A stretch of 64,000 nt of DNA, taken from NCBI RefSeq assembly GCF_943193085.1, contig NZ_CALPCU010000003.1, positions 1 to 64,000 of the forward strand. Reading direction: 5' to 3'. The notes under the pieces are model-generated. The model made no database searches and was not told the origin of the DNA. It saw nothing but the letters and a program-made list of their open reading frames with translations. This stretch comes from Vermiculatibacterium agrestimuris. GTDB taxonomy: Bacteria; Bacillota; Clostridia; Oscillospirales; Oscillospiraceae. Position numbers and translations under genes: made by a program. Of this stretch, positions 39,501 to 54,500 are shown one piece after another (positions within the stretch are counted from its first letter, which is position 1; each line of letters starts with the position of its first letter).

Positions 39501-42500
39501 CGGCACGGTGGTGAGCGTCAGCATGGATCGAAGCCTGGATAGCATGGAGGCCCAGATCCAGGGTTACTTCCCCGCGGCCACCATAACCTATACCTCCAGC
39601 GCAAATGTGGTAGACGGCGGCGGCCTCAACGGCTATTACGATACGCCCACCCAGATCGCCGGTATCAACGGCCACGGTATGCTGGGCGACATCACCAATA
39701 GCTATAACGACGCTATTGTGGATATGGCAGTGAGCAAGAGCGCCAGCGGCAACTATCATGTGCTGGCTCTGTCGGCCTATGGCGATCTGTTTGCCTGGGG
39801 CTACAACGGCTACGGCCAGCTGGGTGACGGTTCTACCAACAACTCCAGCGTGCCCATCCGGGTGCTGGCCGGAGACAGCCCCTTCTGGTACACCTACGAT
39901 GAGGTGAACAACGTCCGGCACTATATGAGCGACTATACGACCGGCGCTGTGCGCTATCTCACCGGCGTGGTGGACATTGCCGTGGGCGACAACCACTCCA
40001 TCGCGCTGCTTCAGGATGGCAGCGTACTGACCTGGGGCAACGGCAGCATGGGCCAGGGTGGCGACTATGACGTCCGGACAGTGGCTTACCACACCATGCC
40101 GCGGTACACCTGCATTGGCGGCAGCGTGGGCGACAGGGGACATCTGAACAACATTATCGCGGTCTCCGCTGTGGGCGACCTGAGCGGCGCCCTGCGCTCC
40201 GACGGTATCGTGTTCGTTTGGGGCGACAACGCCAGCGGACAGATCGGCGACGGCACCACCCTGTCCAAGCGCTTCCCCAACCCGGCCTCCATCAGCCGGG
40301 GCACCTATAACGACTCCTGCGCCGTCGGCCTGACCGACGTGCTCAAGCAGATCGTGGAGTTTGACCTGGGCGTGGATCATGTCCTGGCCCTCCAGGGCGA
40401 GGTGGACGCCACCAACGCCCTGCGCACCAACCAGAGCGTCTGGTCTTGGGGCGTGAACACGGACAGCCAGTTGGGACGCGACAGCGCCAGCAACAGTCCC
40501 AACACGGTGGCCGGTGTGGTGAACAACACCGACCTGGGCAGCGCGGCGCAGATCCAGAAGATCGCCCATGTCTCCGCCGGCGGGATGCACTCCCTGCTCC
40601 TCACCGAGGACGGCAAGGTCTGGGCCTGGGGCGACAACTCCAGAGGCCAGCTGGGTATCTATGACGGCAATGACAAGGAAGGCGTCTTGACGCCTGCCAG
40701 CAAGCAGGCCGACTATATCACGCCTGTTCAGGTGAAGGCCGGCGACAATGCCTTCAAGCTGGCCGACGGCTCTCTGGCCAAGCAGCTGGAAGGCATCCGG
40801 GCCATCCAGGCGGGCTATGACCATAACATGGTGGTCAACGACGAAGGCTATGTCTACTCTTGGGGCGACAATACCAAGGGCGAACTGGGCGACTTCGAGG
40901 TAGTGGAGAAGAACTCCCCGGTGCAGACCGGCTTCCAGCAGTACCGCGCCCTGGAGCCTGTGAAGTCCTGGCTCTTCAAGAATGGCGTCCTGGCGCAGAC
41001 CTACGAGCGGGGCAAGAATCCCGAGCCGCCGCTGGAGGTGACGCTCCACCTGGGGATCAACGGCGTCAGCGTCTCGGACACCTATATCATGGATGAGAGC
41101 GCGGGCAACATGGAAGAGGTCTTCTACAAGGGCTACAACCTCTTCAGCGACACTGAGCACAAGGACGTGACCAAGCACCCGATCTCCTTCATCAGCGCGG
41201 ACGATACCGTGGCTAAGGTCTACCGGAGCAGTACCGATACAAATCAGATCATTGTGGAGCCCACGGGCTTCGGCCGTACTGTCATTACCTTCTGGGTGGA
41301 TTCCACCGACGGTTACCGCTACTCCGGCGCCCTGCTGGTCATCGTGCCCGAGGACTCCGACAAGGTCGCGCCTATGACCGCCGCCGGCCGTGGCTTTACC
41401 CTGGCGCTGAAGAGCGACGGTACCGTTTGGGCCTGGGGTGACAACACCTATGGCCAGTTGGGTACCGGAGACGGCTTCGACACCCCGGCCAACAGGACAA
41501 ATACCACGATCAACCGTGCGCGGATCTCGCCGGTTCAGGTCATGATCCCCGAGACGGAGAAGGTCACCTATATTGCGGCAGGCGGTTACCATGGCCTGGC
41601 GGTGACCGAGAGCAGCCGGGTCTATGCTTGGGGCCGCAATGAGGACGGCCAGCTGGGCGACCTGACCAACGCCAACCGCTCCATGCCCGCCCTGGTGACG
41701 GGTCTCAACCAGACCTCGGCTACTCTGGACGGCGTGATCCAGGTGGCGGCAATGGACTATACCTCCATTGCCATGTTCGAAAACGGTTATGTGGCCACTT
41801 GGGGCCGCAACACCTCCGGCCAGATGGGCGACAACACCGGTTCCAGCAAGAATTACCCGGTGCGGCTGAGAGGCTACAAGGGCGGCGGCTACATGAACAA
41901 TGTCATGGGCATCACCGCCGGCGACGACTTCGGCGCCGTGGTGCGTTCCAACGGCAGCGTTTACACCTGGGGCGTTGGCTCCAACGGCCAGCTGGGCAAC
42001 GAAAACATCCTGAACAAGCTGGCCCCTGTCCAGGTGTTCAACCGGGATACCCTGGTGGACAGCAACGGCACCTACCTGCTGAACATGATCGCCATCGCTG
42101 CCGGCGGACGGCACATTGTCACCCTGAACCGGGACGGCGAGATGTATGCCTGGGGTGCCAACGACTTCGGCCAGCTGGGCAACAACAATAAGGGCGTGGA
42201 CACCACCGCCCCGGTGCGGGTGCTGGACGCCAGCACCGGCGCGAACCTGAGCAATATCACCTACATCGCCGCAGGCGGCGACCATTCTGTGGCGCAGAGC
42301 AAGAAGGATGCGGGCGGCCACAACACGATCTATACCTGGGGCGACAATGCCAACGGCGAACTGGGTGTGGGCATCGTCACCATGACCGACACGGCCATGG
42401 CCACCGCCAGCTCCTTCAGCGACGCCAGCAGCAGCGGTCTGTTCGATCCCAGCCACGGCACCTTCTTCAGCAATTACGACCACATTGCATATCGGATCAG

Positions 42501-45500
42501 CGCGGGCCACGAGCACACGGTGGTCATGGCTGACGACGGCTACCTCTACACCTGGGGCGACAACGCCAGAGGTGGTCTGGGCAACGGTACCGCCACCGAC
42601 AGCGGGATCCCGGAGCGTGCCGGTCAGCGGGAGGAGGCCATCCTGGTCTACGATCCCGGCATGACTATCTCCGGCGGCGTGGTGACCCCCTCCGCGGAGA
42701 CCACGGATATCTCCGCCCTGGGCACGGTGACTGTGGGTACGGCCGCCACCTTCGATACCTCCAAGATCTATCTGCGGCAGTATCTGGGTCTGCAGATGTT
42801 CAACACCGAAAATGAAGCGGTGGCGATCAACCCGGCCAATATCACTGTGGAAGTTCTGGATCCCAGCCTGATCACTGTGACCAACAGCGGCACGATCTAC
42901 ACCTTCCGGGCCACGGCGGTGGATCGCTTTGGCCACACCATGATCCGCTTTACCTATACGGATAATGGCCATACCTATCACCTGCTGATGCCGGTGAGCG
43001 TCATCGACAGCGACAAGAACGGCTCCGCCCAGTCTGTGTCTGAGGTGAAGGCGGGCCACGCCCACTCGGCGCTGGTCAAGCCCGACGGAACGGCCTGGAC
43101 TTGGGGCAAGAACGACTATAAGCAGCTGGGCGACGGCACTGAGACCAACCGCTTCTTCCCGGTGCAGGTGGACGCCACCAACGCCAGAAGCGGCGACCAG
43201 CTCTCCGGCATCGACGCCGAGGGCAACAGCATTGTCGCGCTGACCAATATCGTCTCCGTGGCCGTGGGCGGCAACCACACCCTGGCCCTGACCAGAGACG
43301 GCTATGTGTACGCCTGGGGCCGCAATGACCGGGGCCAGGTGGGCAACGGCGCGAATATCAGCGTGGCGGCCAATGAGACTGCCGAGCTGGGCCTGGTCGT
43401 TCTGGGCGCGCAGACGCCCGGCGCCGCAGGAACGGACGCTGAAAATTATCTCCACGATATCGTGGCCATCGCGGCAGGGTATGACTTCTCCCTGGCGCTG
43501 GATAAGTACGGCTATGTGTACGCCTGGGGCGACAGCCAGTACGGCCAGTTGGGCAACGGCTTCTTTAATGAGCTCAACTCTACCGCCAAGGTCTACGGCG
43601 TATCCGCTCCGGTGCGGGTCATCAATGGCATCGCCGCCGGCCCCAACGATCCCAACAGCGCTTACAACTGGCTTGCCCATATCGTGCAGATCTCCGCGCT
43701 GGATGACCATGTGGCGGCCCTGCGCGCTGACGGCACTGTGGTGACCTGGGGCAAGAGCCGGGAAGGCCAGCTGGGCATCAGCCTCACCTCTCCCGACGTG
43801 CCTGCCCAGGAGGACAATGTCTCTGTGCCCAACATTGTCCGCTCCGGCGAGAATCCCGCCACTGTGGGCGTGACCGGCACCAACGAGTTCTTCTACAATG
43901 CCATGGACGTCTCCGCCGGCGGCAACAATGCCGAAGCGCCCACCGGAGACGGGGCATATACGATGATCCTGACCATTGACGGGAACGGGGATCGCGCCAT
44001 CTACGCCGCAGGCGACAACACCTACGGCCAGTTGGGCAGTCTCTTTACCGGAACCGGCTCTCACGTGCCGGTGAAGGTGCTGGATCAAAACACTACCATT
44101 CAGCTGTTCGGCACTGCGACGACCACGTTGGGCATGGAAGGGGAGGCACTGGTGGATATCTCCGCCGGCGGCCACCACGGCCTGGCCCGTACCAACGCCA
44201 ATTATGCCTACACCTGGGGCGACGGCTCCCTGGGCCAGATGGGCGACAGCAGCTTCAACTCCAGCGTTGTGGCCAAGCGTGTGCTCAAGGGCGAGTACGA
44301 GCAGTTCAACACCAACTATGTCTATCTGGAAGGGGTGCGGGACATCTCCGCCGGCGGCGACTACACCCTGACCATCAACATGTATGACAGCAACCATGTG
44401 GCCAACTATCCCGCTGAGCTCAACGACGGCCAGTTCGGCTATGTCTGGGCCTGGGGCCTCAACACCGCCACCAGCGCCGCAGACGATGAGACCATTACCG
44501 GTCAGTTGGGCGTGATGAGCAATACCCGGGTGAATCTGCCCAGCCAGTCCGGCGCCCGGGAGAGCCTGAACCTGGTCTTCGACTACATCGAGATCGCGAC
44601 CATGAACGGCACCAGTGTCTCCGGCATTACCGCCGCTTACGGCGTGCGGCCCGGCGGCGCGGCGCCGGGCACCAGCCTGGAGGCCAGCTCCGGCATCAGC
44701 CCTGTCTTCGCACAGGATGAGGTGCTCAGCAGCATAAACGTGGCCTACACCGACAGTGTGGTCATCTTCCGGGACAACACCCACCTGGAGTACAACAGCG
44801 GCTTCGCCCTTTACCCCGTAGTGAAGAGCCTGCCCACCACCACCGAGGCGTGGACGAGCGTGTCCTCCGCCACTGACGTGGCCACGGTGAGCGATTATCC
44901 CAGCGCGGGCAACAAGCAGGGCATCATCATCAAGGCCGCTGTGCCCAACAAGGAGGATATCTCCACCATCACCGTCTCCTCCGCCTACAAAAATGGCACC
45001 GCCTATCTGGACGGCGATCATGTGGTGGGTACGCTCCTCTCCGCTCCCTATGCCGACGGTGAGCTGCTGGAGGGCGTCTATACCGGCACCCTGGGCATCA
45101 AGTACCAGGGCGGCGGCGACGTGATCGTGCCCACAGTGGTTACCGGCCACGACTTCACTGCCATCCTGGATGAGGAAGGCTATGTGTGGGTCTGGGGCAT
45201 GAACCGCTACGGCGTGCTGGGCCAGGGCAATACCCAGGGCGCTCAGGGCTACAGCGAATATAACGCCGGCGGCGACGGCTACACCGCCGGAACAAGCGTG
45301 TCCACCGTGAATCCCCAGCGGGTACGCATCGACGACAATACTTACCTGGGCGACCAGCTGGTGATGAACAAGGGCGTTATGGTGCCTGACCGGATCACCA
45401 CCATTGCCGCCGGTGAGTACCATATGGTGGCTTTGACCCAGAGCGGCCGCGTGTGGACTTGGGGCCGCAACGAAAGCGGCCAGCTGGGCAACGGCAACCA

Positions 45501-48500
45501 GAACGACCAGGGCTATGCCGTGCCCGTTCTGGCCGGCGACCAGGAGACCTACATCTGCGCCGACTGCGGCAACGTCTACTACAGCATTCCCGCCTCCGGC
45601 ACCTGCAGCTGCGGCGGCGAGCTTAGTCGCAGCCCCTATCTGGAGAAGATCCAGGGCCTGGCCGCAGGCACCAGCCACACCTTGGCGCTGTCTGAGACCA
45701 CCGAGATCTGGTCCTGGGGCTCCCATCAGTACGGCCAGCTGGGCGCCCGCCAGTACCCCGACAATGTGAAGAGCACCCAGCCGGTGAAGGTTCGCGGCTA
45801 CCTGGCTGAGGGTTATCTGTCCACCGTCGTTATGGTGGCTGCCGGCGGCAACAGCTCCGCTGCCCTGCTGCTGGACGGTTCCATCTGGGCTTGGGGCCAG
45901 AACGACCACGGCCAGATCGGTATCGACACCACGACCAACCAGGGCACGCCCGCTCGCGTCCATAAGGGTCTGAGCACCAACAGCTCCGGCCTGTACCTGG
46001 AGAAGAACAGCTATGTCTCCGTGGGCTACGGTCACATGCTGGCCGTCCAGACCATTCCCGCCAGCGAAAGCGCCACCGGCCTGCAGCAGCAGTTTGTCTA
46101 CGGCTGGGGCGACAACTCCCTGGGCCAGCTTTCCCTGGAGGGCGGCGCCGTCGCGGCCGACTATGTCTCCCCCAAGTATGTCATCACAGTGAACAACCAG
46201 TACCTGGGCGAGGATCTGGCCTACGGGGCCATCAACCGTGTGGCCGCAGGCAACAAGTTCTCCCTGGCCCTCACCGCTGACGCCCGAGTTCTGTCCTGGG
46301 GCCTGAACAACGTGGGTCAGCTGGGCAAGGGCGGCGGCAACACCGCCGACCAGCCGCTGGCGGATCTGATCTCCGCCGGCGAGACCGCGGTGAACACCAT
46401 CGACGGCCTCACCCATGCCTCCGGCGGCACCGGACTGAACACTACCGGCATGAAGACCCCGGAGACCTCCGGCAATCTGTCCAACATCCGGGCCATCGCC
46501 GCCGGCTATGACCACGCCGGAGCTATGCGCTTCGATAACGTCTCCACCGCCGGGGTCAACTTCGGCTCCTTCATCAACACCTGGGGCGACAATACTTACG
46601 GCGAGCTGGGCGTCTACACCCAGACCTCCGACTACTACTCCGCGGCCCATGATCCCACCCAGTCGGGCCGGGTGTATACCGACACCTACGCCTACTCCAC
46701 AGAGCCTGTTTACGCCGGCTACCGGTACCAGAGCTACGTCTGGGCCGACCACGCGGTGGAAGAGACCCTGGGCGCCGCCGCGGCCAGCGCCGCCTTTGCG
46801 GCCTCCGACGGTTCCCTTATCAACGGCTCGGCGTACAACCCCACCGCCACCGGCATGTCCCGGATCACCAACGCCTCCACCGGAACGGCTACCGACTCGG
46901 GCTGGATGCACCGTCTGGCCAGCGACAAGCAGCTGCGGCTGGAGCTCAGCCGCTGGCTGGTGATGCCCGGAACCAGCGTCAACAACCGCATGAAGCTCAT
47001 CGACAACGGCATGACCTACGAGGTCAGAGCCTGGTCGATGGATCCCTACATCGCCGTAGTGGAGCAGGACACTGCCGACGGCAGCTGGATCGTCAAGCCC
47101 TCCGGCCTGGACGAGTTCGGCACCGTGGCCATCGTCTTCGCCACCTATGAGAAGGCCAGCGGCCAGCGGGTAGCGCAGAGTGTTCTCCAGCTGTCCATTT
47201 ACGAGGCCGGGCGGGTGGCCACGCCCATGGTGGTCAGCGGTAAGAACCACACTCTGGCCCTGCGGGCCGACGGCACCGTCTGGGCCTGGGGCTCCAACGT
47301 CTACGGACAGCTGGGCATTGGTTATAACATGGAAAGCCGCTTGAAGCTGTACCGGTATTCAGTTGGCAACAGTCATTACTGGAGCGAAACTGTTACCGTA
47401 GTGAAAGACTCCCAGGGCATTACCGCCCTGCGCTCCTTTACCACACCGCAGCTGGTGGTGGGCGGCGTCCAGACCGGCGACAACAACCTGCCGCTGAGCA
47501 ATATCGTGGCCATCGCCGCCGGCGGCGACGCCAGCTACGCCCTGGATTCCAGCGGCCGGGTGTGGAGCTGGGGTCTCAACATCCACGGCGAGCTGGGCAA
47601 CGGCGAATACCTCCAGGTCTATTCCTGGGGCGAGTCTGACATGCCCGCCGGCCACGGCGCCCACTATGTGCGGGAGGATCCCAACCAGTACGCCCCCGTG
47701 GCGGTGCTGGGGGTGGGCGGCTCCGACCAGCTGACCGATGTGGCCTCTATCTCCGCCGGCCGGGACTTTGCCATCGCCCTGCGCAACGACGGCTCCGTGG
47801 TCTACTGGGGCAATAGCGGCGGCTATGAGTCTCAGATCATAGACCGCCCCATGACCGATTACACCACCTACAGCGGCAAGAGCAACTTTGACATCTGGCA
47901 TGCCGCCCAAAGTTCGTACTATGCCGAAGCCCCCTGGCCCAACATTGCCAGTCACGCCACCAGTACGGCCCGAACCTTTGAGGAGCACTACCTCATGCGG
48001 GCGGGCGACGGTATTGCCGGCACCCGGACGAACCACGCCTACAGCAACGGGAGCGGTAGCAGGGGCTGGCATGGATATGGCACGTGTTACTACTATACCA
48101 TGGACAATATCTACCATACGGCGCCCACCGTGGTGCTGGGCCCCGGCGGCACCGGCCGGTTGGGCGACTCCACCGGCGCCTTCAATACCGCCGGACTGTC
48201 CACCGGCAACCTCACCGCCAAGGTGACCAAGCTGGCCGCCGGAAACAACTTCTCCGTGGCCCTTCTGGCCGACGGAACGGTGTACACCTGGGGTCTCAAC
48301 AGCGTGGACACGGTGGAGCGTACGATGGTGAGCCAAAACGGCGGATGGACTCGCTATGTGTCCCGTACCGTGAAGGAGAGGCCCACCGGTCAACTGGGCG
48401 ACGGCACCTATTATAACCGGATCTACCCGGTACAGGTGCGCGCCGGCGAGCAGAACAACGGTACCAACTATCTCCAGGACATCGTGGACATCGCCGTGGG

Positions 48501-51500
48501 CGACTACCATGTCATCGCCCTGGATTCCACCGGTACCGCTTATGGCTGGGGCCTCAACGACAACGGCCAGCTGGGCGACGCCACGGTGAACTGCTCCAAC
48601 CTGCCCGTGCGGGTAGACTTCACCGACTATCTGGATACCGTCAATGGCGGCAAGGCCCAGGCCCGGGTCTACGCCGGCGGCAACAGCTCCATGAGCCGCG
48701 ACGCCGACGGCAAGGTCTATGGCTGGGGCGACAACACCAACGGTCAGCTCTCCTCCGCCACGGTGAACGCCACTACCGCCCACTATGAGATCCCCCAGGG
48801 CGACAGCGTCAACTATAACTACATCGACCACGACCGGGATTACGACGCCGCCATCCGCTCTGACGCTACCGGCGACGAGCCCTTCGAGCTGGCGCTGGAG
48901 CTGGATGTGAACACCCGCACCTCCGTCATTTACCGGGCCGACGGCACGGTTTGGGCCATGGGCACCTCTGACGCCGCAGCTCTGTCCGGCGATTACGCCA
49001 TCACCGGCTCCCGGGGCACTCTGGGCGACAGTTACAACCGTGCTGCCGGTCTGCCCACCCGGGTGGGTATGGAGGACAGCAACTCCCTCGTCCTGCCCAA
49101 TATGCGCATCGAGGACAGCAGCGGAAAGACCACCGATCTGGACTACGACGCCAACGGACTTGGCGTAACGCCCATCCGCATCAAGGAGAGCGAGAAGCTG
49201 GAGATCACCATGCTTAGCATGGGAACGGTTCTTGACCCCCTTGCGCCGCCGACCACCTCCGTCACCGAGCCCACCAGCGGCACGGCGGAGAGCAGCGACG
49301 TCACCACTACAGAGACCCGGCTGGATGGCACCATCATCACCACCCGGACAGTGGTGAACGACGACGGACTGACCGACAGAGTGACCCAGACCTGGGTCAC
49401 CACGGCCAACAGCGGCCCCAACCGTTACTTTACGCCCGGCTTCAACCTGGCTGAGTTTGAGGGGATCCGCGCCACCGGCAGAGAGGCCATTGACAGTGCC
49501 ACCATCAATGACAGCGGACTTACCGTCATCTCCTCCAACGAGGATATTCTCACCGTGGAATATAACGCCGCCGGCAATACGGTTACCTTCACGCCTGTGC
49601 CCGACGCTTTTGGTACAGTGACAGTGATGATCCGCCACGACGCCACCAACACCACCCGTATGCTCCGAGTCGTGGTGATCCCCGAGGTACCCAACTCCAA
49701 CGAGAAGATCGCCGCCCCCAAGGTGGTATACGGCTCCAGCGCCGACGGCGACTTCGCCCATGCGGTGGCCCTCATGGCCGACGGTACGGTCTGGACTTGG
49801 GGTAACAACAGCTACGGCCAGCTGGGTGACGGCACTTCCGGCGCCAACGCCTATGAGTATGAGCCCATCCAGGTTCGCGGCGCCAACAACCTGGGTTATC
49901 TGAAGGATATCGTGGATGTGGCGGCCGGTATGGACACCAGCTTCGCCATCGCCAGTGACGGTACCGTCTATGCCTGGGGCCGCAACAGCTATGGCCAGCT
50001 GGGTATTGGCAGCACGGACGATACGGCGTATCCTGTGGCGATTTCTGACAGAAAGTTCGTCCAGCTCTCCTCCGGCAGCTACCACACCCTGGCGGTGGAC
50101 GAGGATGGCCGGGTATGGGGCTGGGGCCTCAATGACTACAGCCAGGTGGGCTGCGATACCCGCGCCGCCAACTACACTGTGCCGGTGCGCGTAGCCCGCA
50201 TGGGTCAGATCAACGTCCCCGCGGACAATGACCGGTATCTGGACAATATCATCGCCGTGGAGGCGGGCAACCGCACCTCCGCCGCCCTCATGGCCGACGG
50301 CACCGTTTGGACTTGGGGCGCCATCTACACCGGTTCCGCCTGGAGTTATGATGTGGGCGACGTTGCGGGCAAGCGCAACGGGACGAACCTGGAAAACAGC
50401 CGTGTTTCCTATTCGGCCTCCGGCTATCAGCGCACGCCCATGCCTGTGAAACGGCCTGTGGAGAGTGCCTATACCGGAAACGGCATCTTCCTGCGGGACA
50501 GCATGGAGATCGCCGCCGGTTCCAACGGCAACCACATCTTGATCCTGAATGCCAACAATGTGGCTGAGACGACTCAGAATAACAAGATCGTCAAGGATAC
50601 GACGCCTGTGATCTACGCAATCGGCGCCAACGATTCCAACCAGTTGGGCGATCTGACGGCGGGCGCCAGCTCCACCCTGCCCGTCCGGGCCGCCGTTCTC
50701 CACAACGCGATGGATCCCGATGACCGCATCGCCTCTGTGGCGGCGGGCGGCGACCAGTCCGGCGTTCTGCTCCAGGGTGGCAAGACCATGGTCTGGGGCT
50801 GGGATAAGATCGATCCGCCCAAGACCGCGCCTGTGACTACTGCCTCTCAGGGCGTCGAGACCATCAACGATAATACGACCTACAGCTTCGACCTGGCGCC
50901 CAGCGCCGCTGTGGTGGTCAAGCCGGACGGCACCGCCTGGACTTGGGGCTCCAACGCCAAGGGCCAGTTGGGTGCCAGCAAGGAGGACGAGACCTTTACC
51001 ACCGTGACCCCGGTGCAGGTCAGCTATGCCCAGGCCAACAGCAGCCGGCTGAACCTCCAGAGCGTTCTGGCTCTTGAGCTGGCCAACATGAATGTGGATC
51101 GTGAATACCAGGCTCCCTTTACCGTGACCCTGTACAACGGTAAGGAGACGGTGAAGATCGACGACACCAAGATCATGATCGAGAAAATGGACTCCTTCAA
51201 CCTCCTGGCCGCCGCCGCTTGGATCGCGCTGGACGACAGCCAGAGGAGCCGGCTGCGCTACTACACCACAAAGGAAGATGCGGTGGAGTTTGCCGGTCAC
51301 ACCAGCAACACGGCTACCATCGACTGGAGCGAGGCCAAGGACGGCATGACCATGAACGTGGTGGTGGAGCTGCTGGCCGCGGACAATGTGACTGTGGAGC
51401 AGAGAGGCGAGTTCCGCCTGTCCATTAAGAGCGACGACATGGGCAGCCACAGCACCACCGGCGATACCATCAAGGCCATCGCCGATCCCGTGGTCATCGC

Positions 51501-54500
51501 GGGCGAGAACTTTACCGCCGCCCTGCGTGCTGACGGCACGGTCTGGACTTGGGGCAAGAACACTGACGCAAGTGTGGATCATCTGGCCAGCGGTACCGAC
51601 AAGGGTGAGAGCGTGGTCTTCGTACCCACGCAGGTGCGGGACGAGAGCGATCCCACCGGGTTCCTCACCGGCGTGACCCAGATCGCTGTGGGCGACAACT
51701 TCTTCCTGGCGCTGAAGGGCGCGGAGGAGACGGTGGCCAGCTACAACTACTGTCCCAGCCATGGCCGGGACGAGGTGACGCCGGTGGGCGATCCCTGCCC
51801 CATCTGCGGCAAGGCCATTGAAACGACCGTCAACAAGGCCCTCTGGAACGGGACCGTGGTGGGCTGGGGCTTCAACCAGAACGGTGAGCTGGGCAACAAT
51901 GCCCAGGACAATGTGACGGGTACGCCCTCTATCACCGTCCAGCGGCTGGGCGACATCAGTAACCCGCAGACTCTGGGCACTGAAACCAAGTATCCCGAAA
52001 ACAGCGCCGCCTTTATCAACGGCGTGACCAAGATCGTGGCCTCCAGCGACCATGCCCTGGCCCTGATGTATGACGGAACGGTCATGGCCTGGGGCAACAC
52101 GGCCGACGGCAAGCTGGGCCGGGATAAGATGAACATGGGCGTATTCGCCTCTGCCGAGATCGTGAAGACCAGTGGCGTGGACGATCTCGCGACCTCTGAT
52201 AAGTACACATTGCTGAAAAAGACGGACGGCACTATCTGGGCCATGGGCGATAACGCCGATGGACAGCTGGGACAGAGGCCCGTCGGCGGCAGCACGCCCA
52301 TTTCCAAGGCCACCCTGCCCCTGCAGGTGGTCAAGGCCCTGGACGGCACGGCCCTGAGTGACATTGTCGCGGTGGAGGCCGGCGAGAAGTATGCCCTGGC
52401 GCTGGACGCCGCGGGTAAGGTCTGGGCTTGGGGCACTGTGGACGGCGCGGCTACAAACGGTGCGGTGGAAGTGGATCTGACCGCTGTAACTGCTGGGGAG
52501 CACATCTACCACATCTATGTGCGGCACGATTCCCTGGCGCTCATCGCCACGGACGGCACGGTCTACACCTGCCAGAAGGGCAGCGAGGCGCTGATCCTGA
52601 CCCAGGTGACTGCAGGCCAAGCGGCTCTTGGCGCCACAGAGAATACAGATCCTCTGGAGGACGCCCTCTTCGCCTCCGCCAGCGACAGCCATACGATGAT
52701 CGTCACCAACAACGGCTCTGTATATGGCCTGGGTGAGGATGACTACGGTGAGCTGGGCGACAAGGATGGCGACAACACCTTGAACACGGGCCGCCTCAAT
52801 GAAAGCGCCAAAACCGAGCTCAACCGGGCGGTGGCCCACCTGGCGCAGATCGTGCCCACCACTTATACCTATACGAACAGCAGCGCTACCACGACCTCCG
52901 GCAGCAACGAGACCATGGAGTTCGTCATACTGGACGACGAGACGCTGACCTTTGCCAACGAGCTGCGGACGACCGCGGCCAGCTTCGAGCTGCTCCATTA
53001 TCCCACCATGAAAGCGCCTGCGGGCAATGTGGTCTACACGGTGGTGGGCGGTGAGGCCCTTGCCGACGGCTCCGGCACGGAGACCGACCTGGTCACAGTG
53101 ACCTATACCGGCACCATCACCTCGAAGAAGAATGTGTCCGGTGTGGCCATCGTGGAGGTCAAGGAGACCGATCCGGATGACGGAACCACGGCTGTGGGGA
53201 TCCTGACCATCTATGTGAACCGGAAGCCCACCGACGATACCCAGATCAATCAATTCGCGCCTATGGTGGCGGCCGGCGACGGCTTCACTCTGGCGCTGAC
53301 GGCGGCCGGCCAGCTCTACAGCTGGGGCGACAACGCCGACGGCGTGCTGGGCTGGAATACGGCCGGCGCGACTTACAGCGAGAGCTTTGGGCCTGTGAAC
53401 TTCAACATCAGCCCGATACCGACCATTCGGTATATTGCAGCCGGCCAGCGTCACGCTCTGGCTGTGGATACGGATGGCAACGTGTGGGCCTGGGGCTTCA
53501 ATGGCCATGGCCAGCTGGGCACCGGCGACACCATCAACTATGTGATCCCCCAGATGCTGGCGTGGGATCAGGGCATTGGCACTTCCACCACTTATGCCTT
53601 TGGGAAATATCCCATTGTGGCAGTGGCCGCGGGCGATGACCACAGCCTGGCGCTGGACGCCAACGGCCAGGTCTGGGCCTGGGGCGAGAACACTTACGGC
53701 CAGGTGGGTGTGTCCGACCTGACTGACAGGACTGTGCCGGAGCAGGTCTACGGCTTCTCCAGCAGCATCAAGCAGCTGGAGGGCGAGAATACGCCCTATC
53801 GTCTGGACAGCGTGACTGCCATCGCCGCCGGCGGCCGGCACTCCGTGGCCCTGACGGAAAGCGGCGCAGTGTATACCTGGGGCGACAATGACAAGGGTCA
53901 GCTGGGCATCGGCGAGACAGAGGGACATCGGGCCAACTATCTGCCCAGAGAGATCCTGTCCGGCTCCATTACCTGGGGCGAGGATGCGGCGGAGCATGAT
54001 GACCTCTATGCCTTCAGCCATGATTTCCGGGCGGTGGACATCGCCGCCGGGGAGGATCATACCCTGGTGCTGACTGACGAGGGCACGGTCTACGCCTTCG
54101 GCTACAACTACATGGGCCGTCTGGGCCTGGGCGACGAGACAGACCGCTACTATCCCGCGCCTGTAGTGACTACCAACAATGTGGAGCTGGAAGTCCTCAC
54201 TGGTGTGACCAGCATCTCCACTGGCCGGGCCGGTTCCTATGCCACGACGGCGGACGGCATGGTGTACACTTGGGGCGAGAACACCTACGGTCAGCTGGGC
54301 GATGGCGCCACGGCCAACAAGACGGTGGCCATGGCGATGCCGTACCGGGTCATGCCCGGCGACACCGAGGGCAACTTTATGGACAACATCCGCCAGGTTG
54401 TGGGCGGCAGCGACCACACCGTGATGATCCGCAATGACGGTTATGTGATGACCGCCGGCCGGAACGAGCACGGTCAGTTGGGTCTGCCCATTGCCGACTA

